A stretch of DNA of 64,000 nucleotides from Kingdonia uniflora (GCA_014058105.1 JACGCM010002752.1:1054001-1118000), one strand, 5' to 3'. Shown: positions 11,575 through 23,032, counted from the first letter of the stretch. Made by a program: numbers and translations. Notes: generated from the letters alone by a model not told the origin.

Positions 11575-11960
11575 GTCCTTACCATGTCACCTTCGAAGAC
11601 TGTGACACCAGCCACGTCAAATACCCTCATGATGACCCTCTCATCATTATGCTCAAAGTCGGATAGGAATAGCTACATTAGCTTCTCGTCGATACCGGAA
11701 GTGCAACAGATGTATTGTTCAGAAGAACAATTGAAGTCCTAGGCCTCGCAGATTCCATAAAAACTTTGACAACAATAATTACCGACTTCAATGGTTTGAA
11801 AGAATCAGCCAGTTCAGGTGGGTTCATAAACTACATTCGTAAAATTACTCAGCCAGTTTAGGTAGGTTAAGAAATTGCATTCGTATAATTCCTTGCCATC
11901 GATGCTGAGTCCAAATATTTGGAAATTTTGGAATGCAGTTAGTTACATTCAATCAAAACA
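11575..11960 (+). pseudogene. Element B aspartic protease
   Basis: The retroviral-type active site LLVDTGSATDVLF is present, preceded by HVTFEDCD and PHDDPLIIML, a common lead-in to gypsy proteases, and followed by a degenerate flap region. Two stops occur just before the active site, and the region after it contains a short internal repeat (SASSGGF-like) and a frameshift. Confidence 0.7.
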
Positions 11961-12279
11961 GTGCCTTCCACTTATCATCTAGCACTGCATTTTCCAACAA
12001 ATTATGGAATATACAAAATCAAAGGCAGCCAAGTAGTTGCATGAATGTGCTCAAATACCACAACCAACCCTCATACAGCAAAGCTTCTCAAAGCATAGCA
12101 GCTACAATAAGGGGAATCACCCATATTCGAGCAGCATGACACTGGGATGGTCGAATCTGCTGAACTCGATGGTCTGGGACGTACAATCTTCATCAACTCC
12201 AAGTTGTCAATAAACAAAAAAAGGCTATGATATAGCTACTTTGCCTAGACTTTCCAAGAAATTTCAAGCATCGATCCCT

Positions 12280-13195
12280 CAATTGCGTGCCATCGACTTA
12301 AACTCCTTCCAGATAGTAAAGCTATCATTCAAAATTGATAGAATTTAGCTCCCCGACTCCGTGAGGCAGTGAACAAAGAATTTGATAAACTCCTTCGGGT
12401 AGGATTTATTCAGGAAGCTAGGTAATATCGTAGTGGTACCATAGAAAAATGGCAAAATCATGGTTTAAGTTGACTTCCCAGAACCCAACAAGTTCACATC
12501 CAAATGAAGTTTTTCTCTACCACTAATTCTACATCTTCTCAACTCAGTCGTAGAGTACAAACTTCTTTTAATGATGGATGCAGCCTCTGGTTATAACCAG
12601 GTTCCACTCGCTGAAGAAGATCAGGATAAAACAACCTTTATTACCGATAGAGGTCTCTACTGTTACACAGTAATGCATTTTGGTTTAAAGAATGCAGGAG
12701 CTACTTATAGAGACTTATGACTAAAATGTTCAAAGATCATCTCGGCACAATTATGAAAGTCTATATCGATGATATGATCTATAAAATCTTGAAACGAGAA
12801 GATCACTTTAGAAACCTCCAAACTATTTTTGATATCCTTCGCAAATACCAGATGAAACTCAAACCAGAGAAATGCCAATTTGAAGTCGCATCTGGTAAGT
12901 TTCTGGGACATCTGGTCAGCAAAAGAAGGATTAAAATCGATCCAGCACAAATCAAAGTACTCATTACAATGCAATCTCCTCGAACGAAAAAAGCTGCTCA
13001 GAAATTTGCAGACAAGATCGCCGCTCTTTACCGATTCATCTCAAAGTCATCTGATCGATGTAAACTTCTTTATCTCCTTCTTCGTGGCAATCCCACTCCT
13101 CTATCGAACAAACAGCAAAAGGAAATCATTTGGACTCCTGACTGTGGTTGGCTTTCCAAGATCTTAAACGATACTTGGGGCATCCTCCTATAATG
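12280..13195 (+). pseudogene. Element B reverse transcriptase
   Basis: Family landmarks appear in order: MMDAASGYNQVPLAEEDQ, KTTFITDRGLYCYTVMHFGL, KNAGATYRDL, the catalytic VYIDDMIYK (about 12762-12788), then ILRKYQMKLKPEKCQFEV and SGKFLGHLVSKRRI. The YxDD motif is intact. A frameshift near 12715 separates the fingers/palm from the remainder, and the N-terminal part has several stops. Confidence 0.85.
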
Positions 13196-13555
13196 AGTAC
13201 ACCAGTTGATAGCGAATGACTTACAATGTACGTATCAACAACTGAAGACTCAATCAGTTCTGTCCTTATTCGAGAATATAGCAGAGTAGATAAACCAATC
13301 TACTTCATCATAAAAATGATTATGCCTGCTGAAAAAGGATACACAATAATAGAAAAATAGCTACTCGCTCTGGTTTTGCATTTCTCAAAAACTTCTTCCC
13401 TACTTTCAAGTTCATCCCATCAAAATCATCACCAAGTACCCCCTCAAACTGGTACTATCCAAAAAAGAAAAAATCTCAAAGAATTCAACAATGGTCTATT
13501 TTCCTTGGCGAATATAACATTTCCTTCGAACCACAAATATCTATCAAGGGACAAG
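13196..13555 (+). pseudogene. Element B RNase H
   Basis: The region after the thumb is frameshifted. Readable pieces include a degenerate KPIYFI(S)K-like segment and QWSIFLGEYNISFEPQ just before the next domain, both typical of gypsy RNase H. No complete catalytic set could be assembled. Confidence 0.6.
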
Positions 13556-14060
13556 CAGTGGCTGACTTTTTGGCGGACTTTCCCATCGAGGACCCCGATT
13601 GGGAAGAACTCGAAGAAATCTTCACAGATGACTCAATAGCAGAACCAGAAGTATGGTCTAAAAGCTCAGGTTATCAACTTTTTAAAGATGGGTTAGCAGG
13701 ACCACAAGGATCAGGGATTGGCATTGTCCTCGCTATACCTTCCAATCATCGAATCGAGAAAGCTATCAAGCTAAACTTCTATGATACCAATAATGAGACC
13801 AAATATGAAGGAATCTTATATGGTCTCGATCTCGCACTCACACTCAGAGCAGAAGAATTAGTAGTATACGTCGATTCTTTACTCGTTGTAAATCATTACA
13901 ACAAAATATTCAAAACAACAGGAAAAATGATTGATTACGCAGCTCTGGTCGAAGAAAAGATGCAAAAATTCAAACATGCAACAATTTCTTACTTACCTCG
14001 GCCAGAAAATTGACATGCTGATGCATTAGCTTACATTGCTACCATGCTGGGGGACAGTGA
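13556..14060 (+). pseudogene. Element B archaeal-type RNase H (aRNH)
   Basis: This is one of the best preserved Tat-type second RNase H domains here, about 150 residues without a stop. It follows ADFLADFPIEDPDWEE and shows LFKDGLAGPQGSGIGIVL (first Asp), TNNETKYEGILYGLDLAL (the usual Asn-Glu-Ala-Glu-Tyr changed to N-E-T-K-Y), VVYVDSLLVVN (third Asp) and YLPRPEN before a stop where the His-Ala-Asp-Ala segment begins. Confidence 0.85.
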
Positions 14061-15345
14061 ATAGAGATCTTTAAAAATAGAAATCATTGAGCATTCCAGC
14101 CTCGATATACTGTCAATACTCCAGATCACCATTGCTGAAGATGAAGACCCTGATGACTGGAGAAGACCATTCTATGCGTACCTCAACTCAAACATCCTCC
14201 TCAATAACAAAGAAGAAGCTCGATTACTTTTGACCAAGTACACCAGATTCACTATCCAGGATCACATCTTTACTTGAATCACAGGAGGGGGACCACTTAT
14301 CGAATGTATCTCGTAGAAACAAGCTCAGTTCAAAATCAAAGAACTTCACAAAGGTATTTGTGGCGCACATGTTTAAGGAAGATCATTAGCCCAATGCGCA
14401 TTCACGCAAGGATTAAACTAGCCTAAGATGAGATAGGACTGCGAAGACTTTGTGCGTAAATGCTACAAATACCAAATCCATGCTCAAGACATCAAAAGTC
14501 CGGCCCTTGACTTGATATTAACAATGTCCTCTAGCCATTCAAACAATGGGGGATCGACATCATTGAAACTTCCATCCAGTATCGGGAAATCGAAAGTTCG
14601 TCCTAGTCGCTATTGATTACTTCACAAAATGGGTTGAAGCAGTTCTTCTCTGCCATACTGATAAAAATGAAGTCATCAAGTTATTTTGGGAGCACATCAT
14701 CCCTAGGTTTTGCTATCCACATATGATACGCTCCGATAATGGCAAACAATACATCAACACAAAAGTACTTGCTTTCCTCCATAAATACAAAATCCAGCTA
14801 ATAACATCCACACCATATTATCCTCAAGGCAACGGACAAGCCGAAGCCATTAATAACAATATCAAATCAGGGTTATGTAAGCGTCTTGACAATAAGAAGG
14901 GGTGATGGGTGGATGAATTGCTCAGTGTTCTCTGGGCCTACAGAGCCACTCCTCGAGTTTCAACAGACTGCACTCCATTCATGATGGCTTTTGGTACCGA
15001 AGCAGTCATACCTTCAGACCCCGATCTACTTAGTACCCAACTAAAAATTCCAGATGAAGACAATGAACTCAGTTTCCTTTGCAACCTCAATTGGATAGAA
15101 GAAACCCGCGATAAGGCCATTACGAATTTAGGACGATGCCATGACACATTTAAAAAAATATACAACAAAAAGTTCAAAAATGAAAATTTGATATTGGAGA
15201 CCTTGTCCTGTGACGGATCCAAGATAGTACTCGGCCTAAAAATTTCAGAAAATTATCAGAAAACTGGGAAGGGCCATACATTGCCAGCAAGAAACAAATA
15301 GTAGAACTTATTGGCTAATGACTGAAGATAAAATATAGCTTGAAT
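14061..15345 (+). pseudogene. Element B integrase
   Basis: The zinc-binding part reads ELHKGICGAH and KCYKYQ; the last Cys of the HHCC set is Tyr. The core shows QWGIDII (first Asp), IRSDNGKQY (second Asp) and PQGNGQAEAIN (Glu), so all three catalytic acids survive, but a frameshift near 14575 and several stops break the frame. LWAYRATPRVSTDCTPF and FGTEAVIPSD follow as expected. The C-terminal region ends about 100 bp before the tandem array. Confidence 0.85.
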
Positions 15346-15439
15346 ATCCATGGAACACTGCTCAACTGAAACTGTTTTACAAATGACACACTGTAACCAT
15401 TTTCATTGATTCAAATAAAAAAAAATTGTTGTCAGTTTA

Positions 15440-15745
15440 CTCCTTACTTTCAATTTGATTTCGATCCATACTTGACAAGTATGCATCAGATAAACAAATC
15501 CTTGTAATTTTTTATTTGATCTCGATCCATACTTGACAAGTATGCATCAGACGAACAAATCCTTACAATTTTTGATTTGATCTCGATCCATACTTGACAA
15601 GTATGCATCAGACTAACAAATCCTTACTATTTTTGATTTGATCTCAATCCATACTTGACAAGTATGCATCAGACTAACAAATCCTTACTATTTTTGATTT
15701 GATCTCAATCCATACTTGACAAGTATGCATCAGACAAGCAACTCC
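15440..15745. repeat. 61-bp tandem array, 5 copies, each with a near-perfect dyad
   Basis: CTTGACAAG recurs at 15471, 15532, 15593, 15654 and 15715, exactly 61 bp apart. Every unit carries CATACTTGACAAGTATG, an inverted repeat of 8-bp arms about one central base; with one mismatch the arms extend to 12 bp. Units differ by a few substitutions, mainly in GATCTCGATCC versus GATCTCAATCC. The array sits between integrase and the antisense gene, and its right-hand unit overlaps that gene's 3' end. Confidence 0.95.
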
Positions 15746-16382
15746 TTACAATGATTAACATTTTAGAGAGAGATTTTTCTTCATTCATATTCAAGGCACC
15801 TTCGGGTACCTGTACATCTGCTAACTCTCCAGGACGAGCACCATCAACCTCCATCATCGCTTCATCTTCGATAACTTTAGTTTCCCAGTGTACTTTATGA
15901 GTATCTGGGAGTCCGTCTTCTGAGCTATCATCGAAGAAAATACCACCACTTTTCACCAACCCCTTACAAAACTTTTCCCTCGCCTCCAGCTCCTTGTATT
16001 GTCTAGCATAATGGTCCCTCACTTCCCTACATTTTTAAAACTTTTCTGCGTTCAACTGAGCCCTCACCTCATCGAGAAGTTTCCCCTATTCTTGCTTTAT
16101 TGCCTTCCATGCATCGGTAACTTGCTCCCTAACATCCTTTTCATAGTTTACCTTCTGTAGCGCCAAAGCCTCCGATCTTTCTTTTTCTGCCAGTTTCTTC
16201 GCTTCACGAAGTGTTGTATCTCTTATCTTTTTCGTCTCCAGTTTATAGGTATTCTGCTTTGCATTCAGCCCATCCCTTTCCGCGGTCAAATATTTCTTTA
16301 TATTTTTATACGCCACAACCTGATTAGCCAGGTCACCATTGCCAACAACACGACCAATGGCTTCAGTCACAAACTTCTTAAT

Positions 16383-16460
16383 CTGCATAAAATTTATAAA
16401 TTGTGTATTTTAGTGACCTACCAATTTTATCAATCAAAGCAAAGTATTAAAATTTCTCAC
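16383..16460 (-). other. Intron 2 of the element B antisense gene
   Basis: The donor is AAT followed by GTGAGAAA and the acceptor is TTTTATGCAG, giving 78 bp, phase 0. Splicing joins RNKSN to [10 protein letters not shown] in frame, at the start of the coiled coil. A donor-like GTAGGT lies further in but would leave only 39 bp, too short for a plant intron. Confidence 0.65.
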
Positions 16461-17086
16461 ATTCGACTTATTCCTCTGACCCTCGCTAAAAAACATATTC
16501 AAGCTCTCAATCCTCACCAAACAATCCTTCAGCACTAACTTCAGCACATCCGTACCAAACGTGTACAAATCCATTTTCTTCTGAACATCGGCCTCCGACT
16601 CTTTGACGAAGTTAGTCTTCGAGGTATCCCCACTCCCTCTCTTCTTCTGACCAAGTGAAGGAAGCCCACCTACCACAACATTTGTTTTTACAATACCAGC
16701 AACCTCCGCTGTTGTCGACTGTCGGGTATTCCTCTTCTGAGAAAGCAGCGGAGGAACATCAGAGCACGCCACCCTCTTCTTTTTATTCCTTCTCAGAGAC
16801 TCTCCAAGCATGATATCTATCTTTGTATCAGTGTTGTACCCGGTCAAGGAAGAATTTTCCAGTAGCAAGCTAGCTTATGCGGCTCTCTTGTTCTTCACCG
16901 ATATTTTTCAGTCGATAACAGGAACTTCAGAACCTTTAGCCCTAGACCTCTTTAGACCGGCCTCTTGGAATAGAGTGCTTACATGATCTTGGTCAATGAC
17001 CAGATTATTGGTCCTACCAAAGAAATCTTTCCTCACCGTATACAGCTCTTCATTTACTTGTGACTTCCTGTCGACCTCTTTCAAAG

Positions 17087-17162
17087 CTACAAAAAAAAAA
17101 GAAATAGTTAGAAACACTCCACGTTCCATTCAAACACTTCGAACATCGACAATTAAAATTAC
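17087..17162 (-). other. Intron 1 of the element B antisense gene
   Basis: The minus strand reads G, then GTAATTTT at the donor, and a pyrimidine run ending TTTTGTAG at the acceptor. Removing these 76 bp joins TGGTTAG to CTTTGAAAG and keeps the frame (WL, Ala, LKEVD), a phase-1 junction. Reading through instead gives a poly-Phe run and a stop. Confidence 0.75.
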
Positions 17163-17979
17163 CTAACCACAGAGCTATGTGAAAAGTCTTTCTCTTTAGG
17201 GGTTCCCCAGGGTTTTTTTTGTTAAACTCATAATTTCTGGAGACAAGTAAGCGTTCATCAGTGTATCGCCCCCTTGAAACCATATCATAAAACAATGGTC
17301 TTTTGAGAAACCTCGCCAAATACTGGTAACCTAGCTTCTGTGGGTTCATCTTGAGCGTGTAGTACACACACAAATCATCGACTGCTATCAACTCCTCCCC
17401 CCTGAACTTAAGTCGACCATTTATTACCCCACATACCCTACACAGGTCATATACATTAGGATTGAACTGACCAGGGGCTACATCAAAAAAGTTAATTAAC
17501 TTTTTCTGGTCCTCTCTAAGGAGAAGTTTCAACCCCTTCTTTATTTATTTTTGATGCACCAGAATACTATTTAAGGGTATTTCCTGATCGATCATTTCAT
17601 ATTGGTACTCCTCTAACCTTATATCCCCAGGAATACCGTACTTCTTCTTGAAGCTTAATATTTCTTTGGTCTCTGGACCCTCTCCATAATATGCCTCTTC
17701 ACCCTCCTCTATATCTTATCCCCCATCACCACTGTCTTCCCGATCACTAGCTTAGGGCTCGTGATCCACATCCATCTCCGTAGCTTCTTCATCAGATAGT
17801 TCGATCACCCTAGGTGCAGCCCTAAACTGTTCCACGCTACCTAGATCTGAACTACTCGACCCTACCCTATATTTCCCTCCCAACTGTTGTACACATGTTC
17901 TTACATCAATCATCAGGGGTACTACGTATTCAAGATTTGTGTATATATCTTTCTCATCATTTTGAGTTGGTTCAGCCAT

Positions 17980-18723
17980 TTTAAATCAGATTCCATATTT
18001 TTTACTAAGTTAGTATGCCTCATATCTGTTATATATATATGTTCATACGTTTATATATTCATATGTATATAGTTGTCAGAGATTAGTCTCCAACACATTA
18101 TTCTCAATTACTATATGATATAATCCTTATTACAGTTCAATTTATACATGCAGTTCTCGATATACTTCTATTACTTCTTTCCTAGTCATAGACATCGATT
18201 ACTTCATTACGTTCAGTTCTCAATGATTTCTTATAAATTATAACATCGATTATTCATTAATATGTGTTTTTCCAATTTCAGGGATCACCAAAGTTCTCGA
18301 AGAAACTCAAATTATTTCCCGCCAAAATCACTCGCGTTCAAACAACGGACATCAACTTTACCGGCATAAATTTCGGCCATATCTAACCTACTTTGACATA
18401 AAATTCTAACTTCTCCACCGTCAACCCACTGAATCCCAACAATCACTGCATCTCCACCACAACCAAAATGATCTTTCGCCACCAATTACGCCCCACCCCT
18501 CCCTATAATCCCATCTATTAACAACTGCCACTCCATTACCCTAAAAAAACAACTCCATTATCGTTCACAGTCATAACTATACCTCTGTCACAAACCCTAA
18601 CCCCGTTTTCTCTACAACAAATCATCCTTACCATACACAATTTCCTAGTCGTTAAACTATACGTCTACATCTACAATCATAGAACCACAACAAAAGAAAG
18701 CACAAGATCCATCGTAACAGTTA
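17980..18723. other. Spacer between the two antisense genes of element B
   Basis: The stretch is AT-rich, with TATATATATATG-like runs near 18030-18070. It would hold the promoter and 5' leader of antisense gene 1 on the minus strand. No reading frame is convincing. Confidence 0.4.
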
Positions 18724-19179
18724 CTAACCTCGTAGCCTTGTTGTCTCTGTATCCCTTTCTTTTGCCCACTTTGCTCTTTCGATCAACACGGGAATCTCCT
18801 CCTTCCCAATTATAGACAACAACCCTTGACAAAAACACAAACAAATCGTACTGGAGATTTTTTTTTCTGGTTTTACAAAGTATGAACAGTCTCCCACATC
18901 TAACCTATTTATAGACCCCACGTGACTGTTCGTCACACCGCTTCGCGAATGTTCAATTCCTCGAATATAATGCCCCATGCATATTTTCTTGACATCTTTG
19001 ACCCTTCTTCTTTTCCACATCAACAAACCCCTACATTCTTGCTCCAATTCTTCCATATCTTGAAGAATTTTTTCTGTTACATTCTTACTCAACAGAGCGC
19101 AACCTATCTTACCACATAACTGATATACGTCATCTTCCTTATACTTCAAGCTATTACCTAATGGAACACACCTTTCCAT
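18724..19179 (-). CDS. Element B antisense gene 2: small hypothetical protein
   Basis: An uninterrupted frame of 151 residues on the same strand as antisense gene 1 and upstream of it. It contains a Glu/Lys-rich helix (KILQDMEELEQECRGLL) and a basic patch (WKRRRVKDVKK), and the C-terminal end is again Lys/Arg/Glu-rich (IERAKWAKERDTETTR). No signal peptide or membrane span. A basic start (MWTRAKLLVKRE) lies upstream at about 19525 but is separated by stops. Element C has a small charged frame in the equivalent place. I do not recognise the family; it may be an exon of a longer gene. Confidence 0.4.
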   Translation of the reverse strand: MERCVPLGNSLKYKEDDVYQLCGKIGCALLSKNVTEKILQDMEELEQECRGLLMWKRRRVKDVKKICMGHYIRGIEHSRSGVTNSHVGSINRLDVGDCSYFVKPEKKISSTICLCFCQGLLSIIGKEEIPVLIERAKWAKERDTETTRLRG

Positions 19180-20263
19180 AAATCACTCTACTCATTCATT
19201 ACCCCATTTTATTTACACCTGCAAATCCCTTTATTTCTGGGCACATATTCAACAACATACACAACTTATTTTCATCGACATTCAAACAGACATTTACTAA
19301 TACATATTTCTATTCCTAAATTTAATCAAGTACATATTATATTCGACAACAACTACACATTCATTCCATCACCAATTCATCCTCACAAACTACTTTAATT
19401 ATATTTCATATACCACAATAATTTACTCATTACAGAAGCCCTACGTCTACAACATTACAAATTCATAAACCCCTCGCTGCAGCTTCATCTTCCCTCTTCA
19501 CCAACAACTTCGCTCGAGTCCACATGCCACCCATACATTTAGGTAGGCACCAATACTACAATTTGCAATAAAACTCAATATTCTCCTCAGCTTCCTTCGC
19601 CTCTACCTCGCCCATCCCTTCGTAATTCGGTTATTTAAAATTAATTTTAGTTAGAATTAGGCTAGTTGGGATCTCTAAAACCTAAATTTATCAATAAGAC
19701 AAGAAACCTACATGCTGGACCTACATTTATCATCTACAAGACAAGCAAAATAAAACTTTAAAATTTTGGATATTCTGGCCACCACAAGCCGACGGTCGCC
19801 GTCAGCCAAGGTGCAATCTCTAGTGATCGCCGACCACCAAGTATAGAAAGTCACGATTCTTTGGCATAGATCCCTAAGAGGTCTAATAAGAGAGAATTTG
19901 TAGCGAATACACAAACACACAAACAATCTCTATTTTCTTCCCCCAAAACTACTTTTTGTTTTTATAGGGTTTTGGAGAGCTTGAGATTTGAGTTTGTATC
20001 TCGAATCCTTAAGTTCAAGTTTAATGATAGTTAGTTTGTATTCTTTCATTAACTTTGATTGTTAAGATGTTACGGGGTTAATTCCTTCAAACAAGATCTG
20101 AGGAGGAAGCCCTATAGATATATGTTAGGATTTTTTTAGCATGTAATAGGTTTGACCTAGAGGTTTTAGATCACTTTTTAGGAGTTTTTTCAACTCTAAT
20201 GAACTCGAAAAGTTAGGGGAAGGGGAGAATAATTCTAACCTATAGAAAAATTGACCTTCTAGA
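19180..20263. other. End of element B and flank of the CACTA insertion, unassigned
   Basis: The first part (to about 19620) still has C-rich, minus-strand coding bias and may hold the start of antisense gene 2. From 19620 the base use changes and no frame or repeat is recognisable. I looked for the 3' LTR of element B here and could not find it. Confidence 0.35.
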
Positions 20264-20266
20264 TAA

Positions 20267-20540
20267 CACTATACCAATTTTAGTAAAATACCACGGGCTC
20301 TGTCTGTGATAAAATGCTATTTGCCACAGACTTTTGTTGTGGTGGAGGTCTATAGTAAAAGGTGCGTGGCAATTTTTTGCCACAAACTTTATCCGAGCTT
20401 AACGTACTATTTTACCACAGATTTAATTTGTGGTTAATTTATTGCCACAGATATAAGCCGTATTATGGAACAAGGTAAGACACAATCTTAATCCGTGGCT
20501 ATTTATTTACCACAAAAAAAGTTTGCGGCAATTTTTTTTT
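20267..20540. repeat. CACTA left terminus and subterminal repeats
   Basis: Motifs ATTTGCCACAGAC, TTTGCCACAAAC, TTTACCACAGAT, ATTGCCACAGAT and TTTACCACAAA recur in both orientations. In CACTA elements such motifs bind the element's DNA-binding protein (TNPA type). A run of about 18 T residues follows near 20527. Confidence 0.8.
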
Positions 20541-21338
20541 TTTTTTTTTTCAATTTTTTTCTTTACAAATATATATATCAAAATTAAACCTCATAATTTT
20601 AAACACTCTAAAAATACATCTACTGCACATGTAGCTTTGTATTAGATCATATTTCAAGTTATAATATATCAGCAATTTTCTTGTAGTAATCTAAGTACAA
20701 GATTCCGTATGAAATTTGGAAATGAAACTAAGAACATAAGAACTAAAAAGAAATGGACGATGACTTGAAAGTGAAAGGTAGCCTGAGATCAAGTGATATT
20801 AAGATGAAATGATATCACAAAATAAAATCTGAATATCTATTAAAGTGTGGAAGGACAATTACCTTAATAGATGAAATGTGACATGATAACGGTCTACTTG
20901 ATCTTAACGCTACCATTTGAATATATGAACACCTGTAATAAAAGGGTTAATGAGAATGATTGTAATTGAACTGACATCTAGGACTTGGGATGGCCTCAAA
21001 CATCAAAATGGTGACTTCATAGGGAAAGATAACTGCGTAAAACTAAGAAAATAATATCACTCAAAAAGGTAATTAAATAGTTGTTAATCTTTATAAGCTA
21101 AAACGTCCTTTATAGTACTAGATAATCAACACGCTATATGAAACAAAAAATGACACCAAAAACTCAAAAATAGTGTAGCATTAATTACAATAAGATCTGG
21201 CATTGTAATTGAAGCATTAAAAATTGAAGTGATACGTAGATGAACATATAATGGAGCGTCAATCTTCACATTCAGAGATTATGCAGCTAAATCATGTTAA
21301 TATCAATCTAATCAATATAATTTAAAGGTATCATCATC
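20541..21338. other. CACTA interior, unassigned
   Basis: AT-rich sequence without a convincing frame. It may hold intron or upstream exon material of the captured U11/U12-65K gene, because the coding similarity begins abruptly at about 21339. Confidence 0.35.
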
Positions 21339-21894
21339 ATCTGTAGATGTGGCTCATGGGGCTGTCGGGTTGAAACTATCAACCTTGATTTCGAAAGAGA
21401 TTCCAATGATAAAAAATAATCCTACACTGCATATCAAGTTTGCTACCAGACTAATACAAGATGAACCTAAAGATGACGATGAGAGCATGAAAGACTCAGT
21501 GGATTCAACTAAAGTGGGTTTGAAACTAAGACCACTTAAAGAAATAGAGAGAAGAATATTACCTCCAGAGGAGATATTATCACTACCCATGTTTAAGAAC
21601 TAGAGTACTGGGAATCCTACCACTATACTGTACATTAAGAACTTGGCGAAAGATGTGGTTGCCGATGATTTCTACTTCATATTTGGTTCATTCTTTGAAA
21701 CCGTCGAGGCAGCAAAATCAGGTCTGAATGTTAAACTAATGCAGGAGGGGAGAATGAGAGGTCAAGCTTTTGTGACATTTCCATAAGTTGATCTTGCTCA
21801 TCATGTTTTGAATCTAATGAATGGCTATGCACTCAAGGGAAAACCGATGATCATCCAATTTGGTCGTAATCTTGGGCCTAGCAAAACAAATTGA
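21339..21894 (+). pseudogene. SNRNP65: U11/U12 snRNP 65 kDa protein, C-terminal RRM fragment captured by CACTA
   Basis: The frame reads LRPLKEIERRILPPEEILSL and PMFKN, a stop in place of Tyr, then an RRM: ILYIKNLAKDVVADDFYFIF (RNP2 region), EAAKSGLNVKLMQEGRMRGQ and AFVTFP (RNP1 region), a stop, VDLAHHVLNLMNGYALKGKP and IIQFGR. I recognise this as the C-terminal RRM of the minor-spliceosome 65K protein, which binds U12 snRNA and the 59K protein. Only this C-terminal part is present. Two nonsense changes disable it; the frame is otherwise intact, suggesting a fairly recent capture. Sequence to about 22343, ending in nine A, may be its 3' untranslated region. Confidence 0.85.
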
Positions 21895-22343
21895 ATTACT
21901 TTACTGCAACAAAACGGAAATATACATGCTACTGACAATTAAGGGTAGACTGAAGAAATGATCATGAACTGTGAGCACTGCAATCAAAGCTACCTTTGCT
22001 CTTGCCGCACCATACTCATCTAAAAAGGCACAATACTTGGATCTCATCCTCCTCCCGCCTCAGATATCATCATATGGACAACCGACTGGACTAACGTTTT
22101 CTTCAAGCACGGTCACCCTGAATGTGCAGTCTTATTATTAATTTTAACAGTTAAATTAGTGGAGTTCCACACTGAAGGGAAAATATAAGTTCAGTCTTGT
22201 CTTGGGAAACTTGACGCATATGATCTTCTCTTTTTTTGGAGTCTGACATTTGTATTTTTTGACATTTTGTAATATTAGTGTTTGTTAAGATGGTTATTAT
22301 CATGCAATTTCATTTATGCCCCATGTTTATGTCCAAAAAAAAA

Positions 22344-22850
22344 CTCCCACTCCCACTCCCACTAGTGCCAGATATGTTGTTCAAAGTCTTTCGAATAAGA
22401 GCTAGCCATTTTCTAGTAGGTGCTTTATCTTCTGCACCAAAAACATTTCCAACGTTCAAAGGGACAATTTCTTGAAACCTGGTAATGATAATGGCTTGTT
22501 TATGTTCATTCCTTTAGAAGTTTGTAGCATATCCAGATTATAAAGTACAATAAAAAGGAAAAGAATTTAACATACCCAAGAACATAAATATCAGCAGGAG
22601 GTGAGGTATGGAACCAATCTTCGAGGTTCAAATTACATGGTGGAGACTTTCCACCCACATTCCATATAGCTACTATGATTCTACTCCCCTATCAAAGAGA
22701 GGAAGTTATAACCAAGTCTCAATCAGATTAATTAAGTTTAAACCAAATAGAAAAACCAACCTATAGTTCTGCACATCTATAACTTGAGCGGGGTCTAAAT
22801 CGGTCTTCTCTTACCAAAGCCGTTTGGGATTCAGTCCAAACTATAATCAG
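22344..22850 (-). pseudogene. Type I inositol polyphosphate 5-phosphatase, N-terminal exons captured by CACTA
   Basis: Three exons with introns are visible. The first (about 22761-22845) reads TDLDPAQVIDVQNY. The second (22576-22688) reads IIVAIWNVGGKSPP and LEDWFHTSPPADIYVLG. The third (from 22478) reads FQEIVPLNVGNVFGAEDKAP and KWLALIRKTLNNISGTSGSG. This is the start of the catalytic domain of plant inositol polyphosphate 5-phosphatases, which remove the 5-phosphate from inositol phosphates or phosphoinositides; the WNVGG and FQEIVPL motifs are hallmarks. The 97-bp intron 22479-22575 has GTATGT and CATTACCAG ends and splices in frame. The first junction is off by one base. The catalytic C-terminal part is absent. 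Confidence 0.85.
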
Positions 22851-23032
22851 GGGAGCAAAAATAAATGTTGTAACTCGATTAGCTTTGGTAATAAATGATT
22901 TCATTTATTCACAACAAAGAACCCTAAGAATTTAAGCTCTAACTATAATAATAATAATATCAATAATTGAATATACCTATATGTTAATTTTTTCCATAGT
23001 AACTAACCTTTCGCCATCGGCTACTCTAAGGT

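Larger units (their letters stand above)
15705..17979 (-). pseudogene. Element B antisense gene 1: gypsy-associated domain plus coiled coil, two introns
   Basis: With two introns removed the frame is continuous for 2,121 bases (707 codons including the stop), interrupted by seven stops but no frameshift. Order: an acidic, Ser-rich N-terminus (VIELSDEEATEMD, about residues 60-75), then KKKYGIPGDIR and [20 protein letters not shown], which resemble the Pfam 'putative gypsy type transposon' family (PF04195, from memory), then a basic linker, a long Lys/Glu-rich coiled coil, and an acidic tail (DDSSEDG). The last residues are encoded by the tandem array. Equivalent genes occur in elements A and C. 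Function unknown; a structural or chromatin role would be a guess. Confidence 0.75.
10661..19620 (+). mobile_element. Element B: Ty3/gypsy Tat-lineage retrotransposon, LTRs not found
   Basis: The plus-strand order is gag (C-terminal part), protease, reverse transcriptase, RNase H, archaeal-type RNase H and integrase, then a tandem array and two genes on the opposite strand. This is the complete Tat plan except that the gag N-terminus, primer site and both LTRs cannot be seen. The left limit near 10661 and right limit near 19620 are where recognisable sequence ends. Pol has many stops and frameshifts, while the antisense gene is better preserved. Confidence 0.75.

Noticed and set aside
19480..20266. 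3' LTR of element B
   Set aside because: No matching sequence lies upstream of its gag, and no TG...CA ends with a primer-side partner were found.
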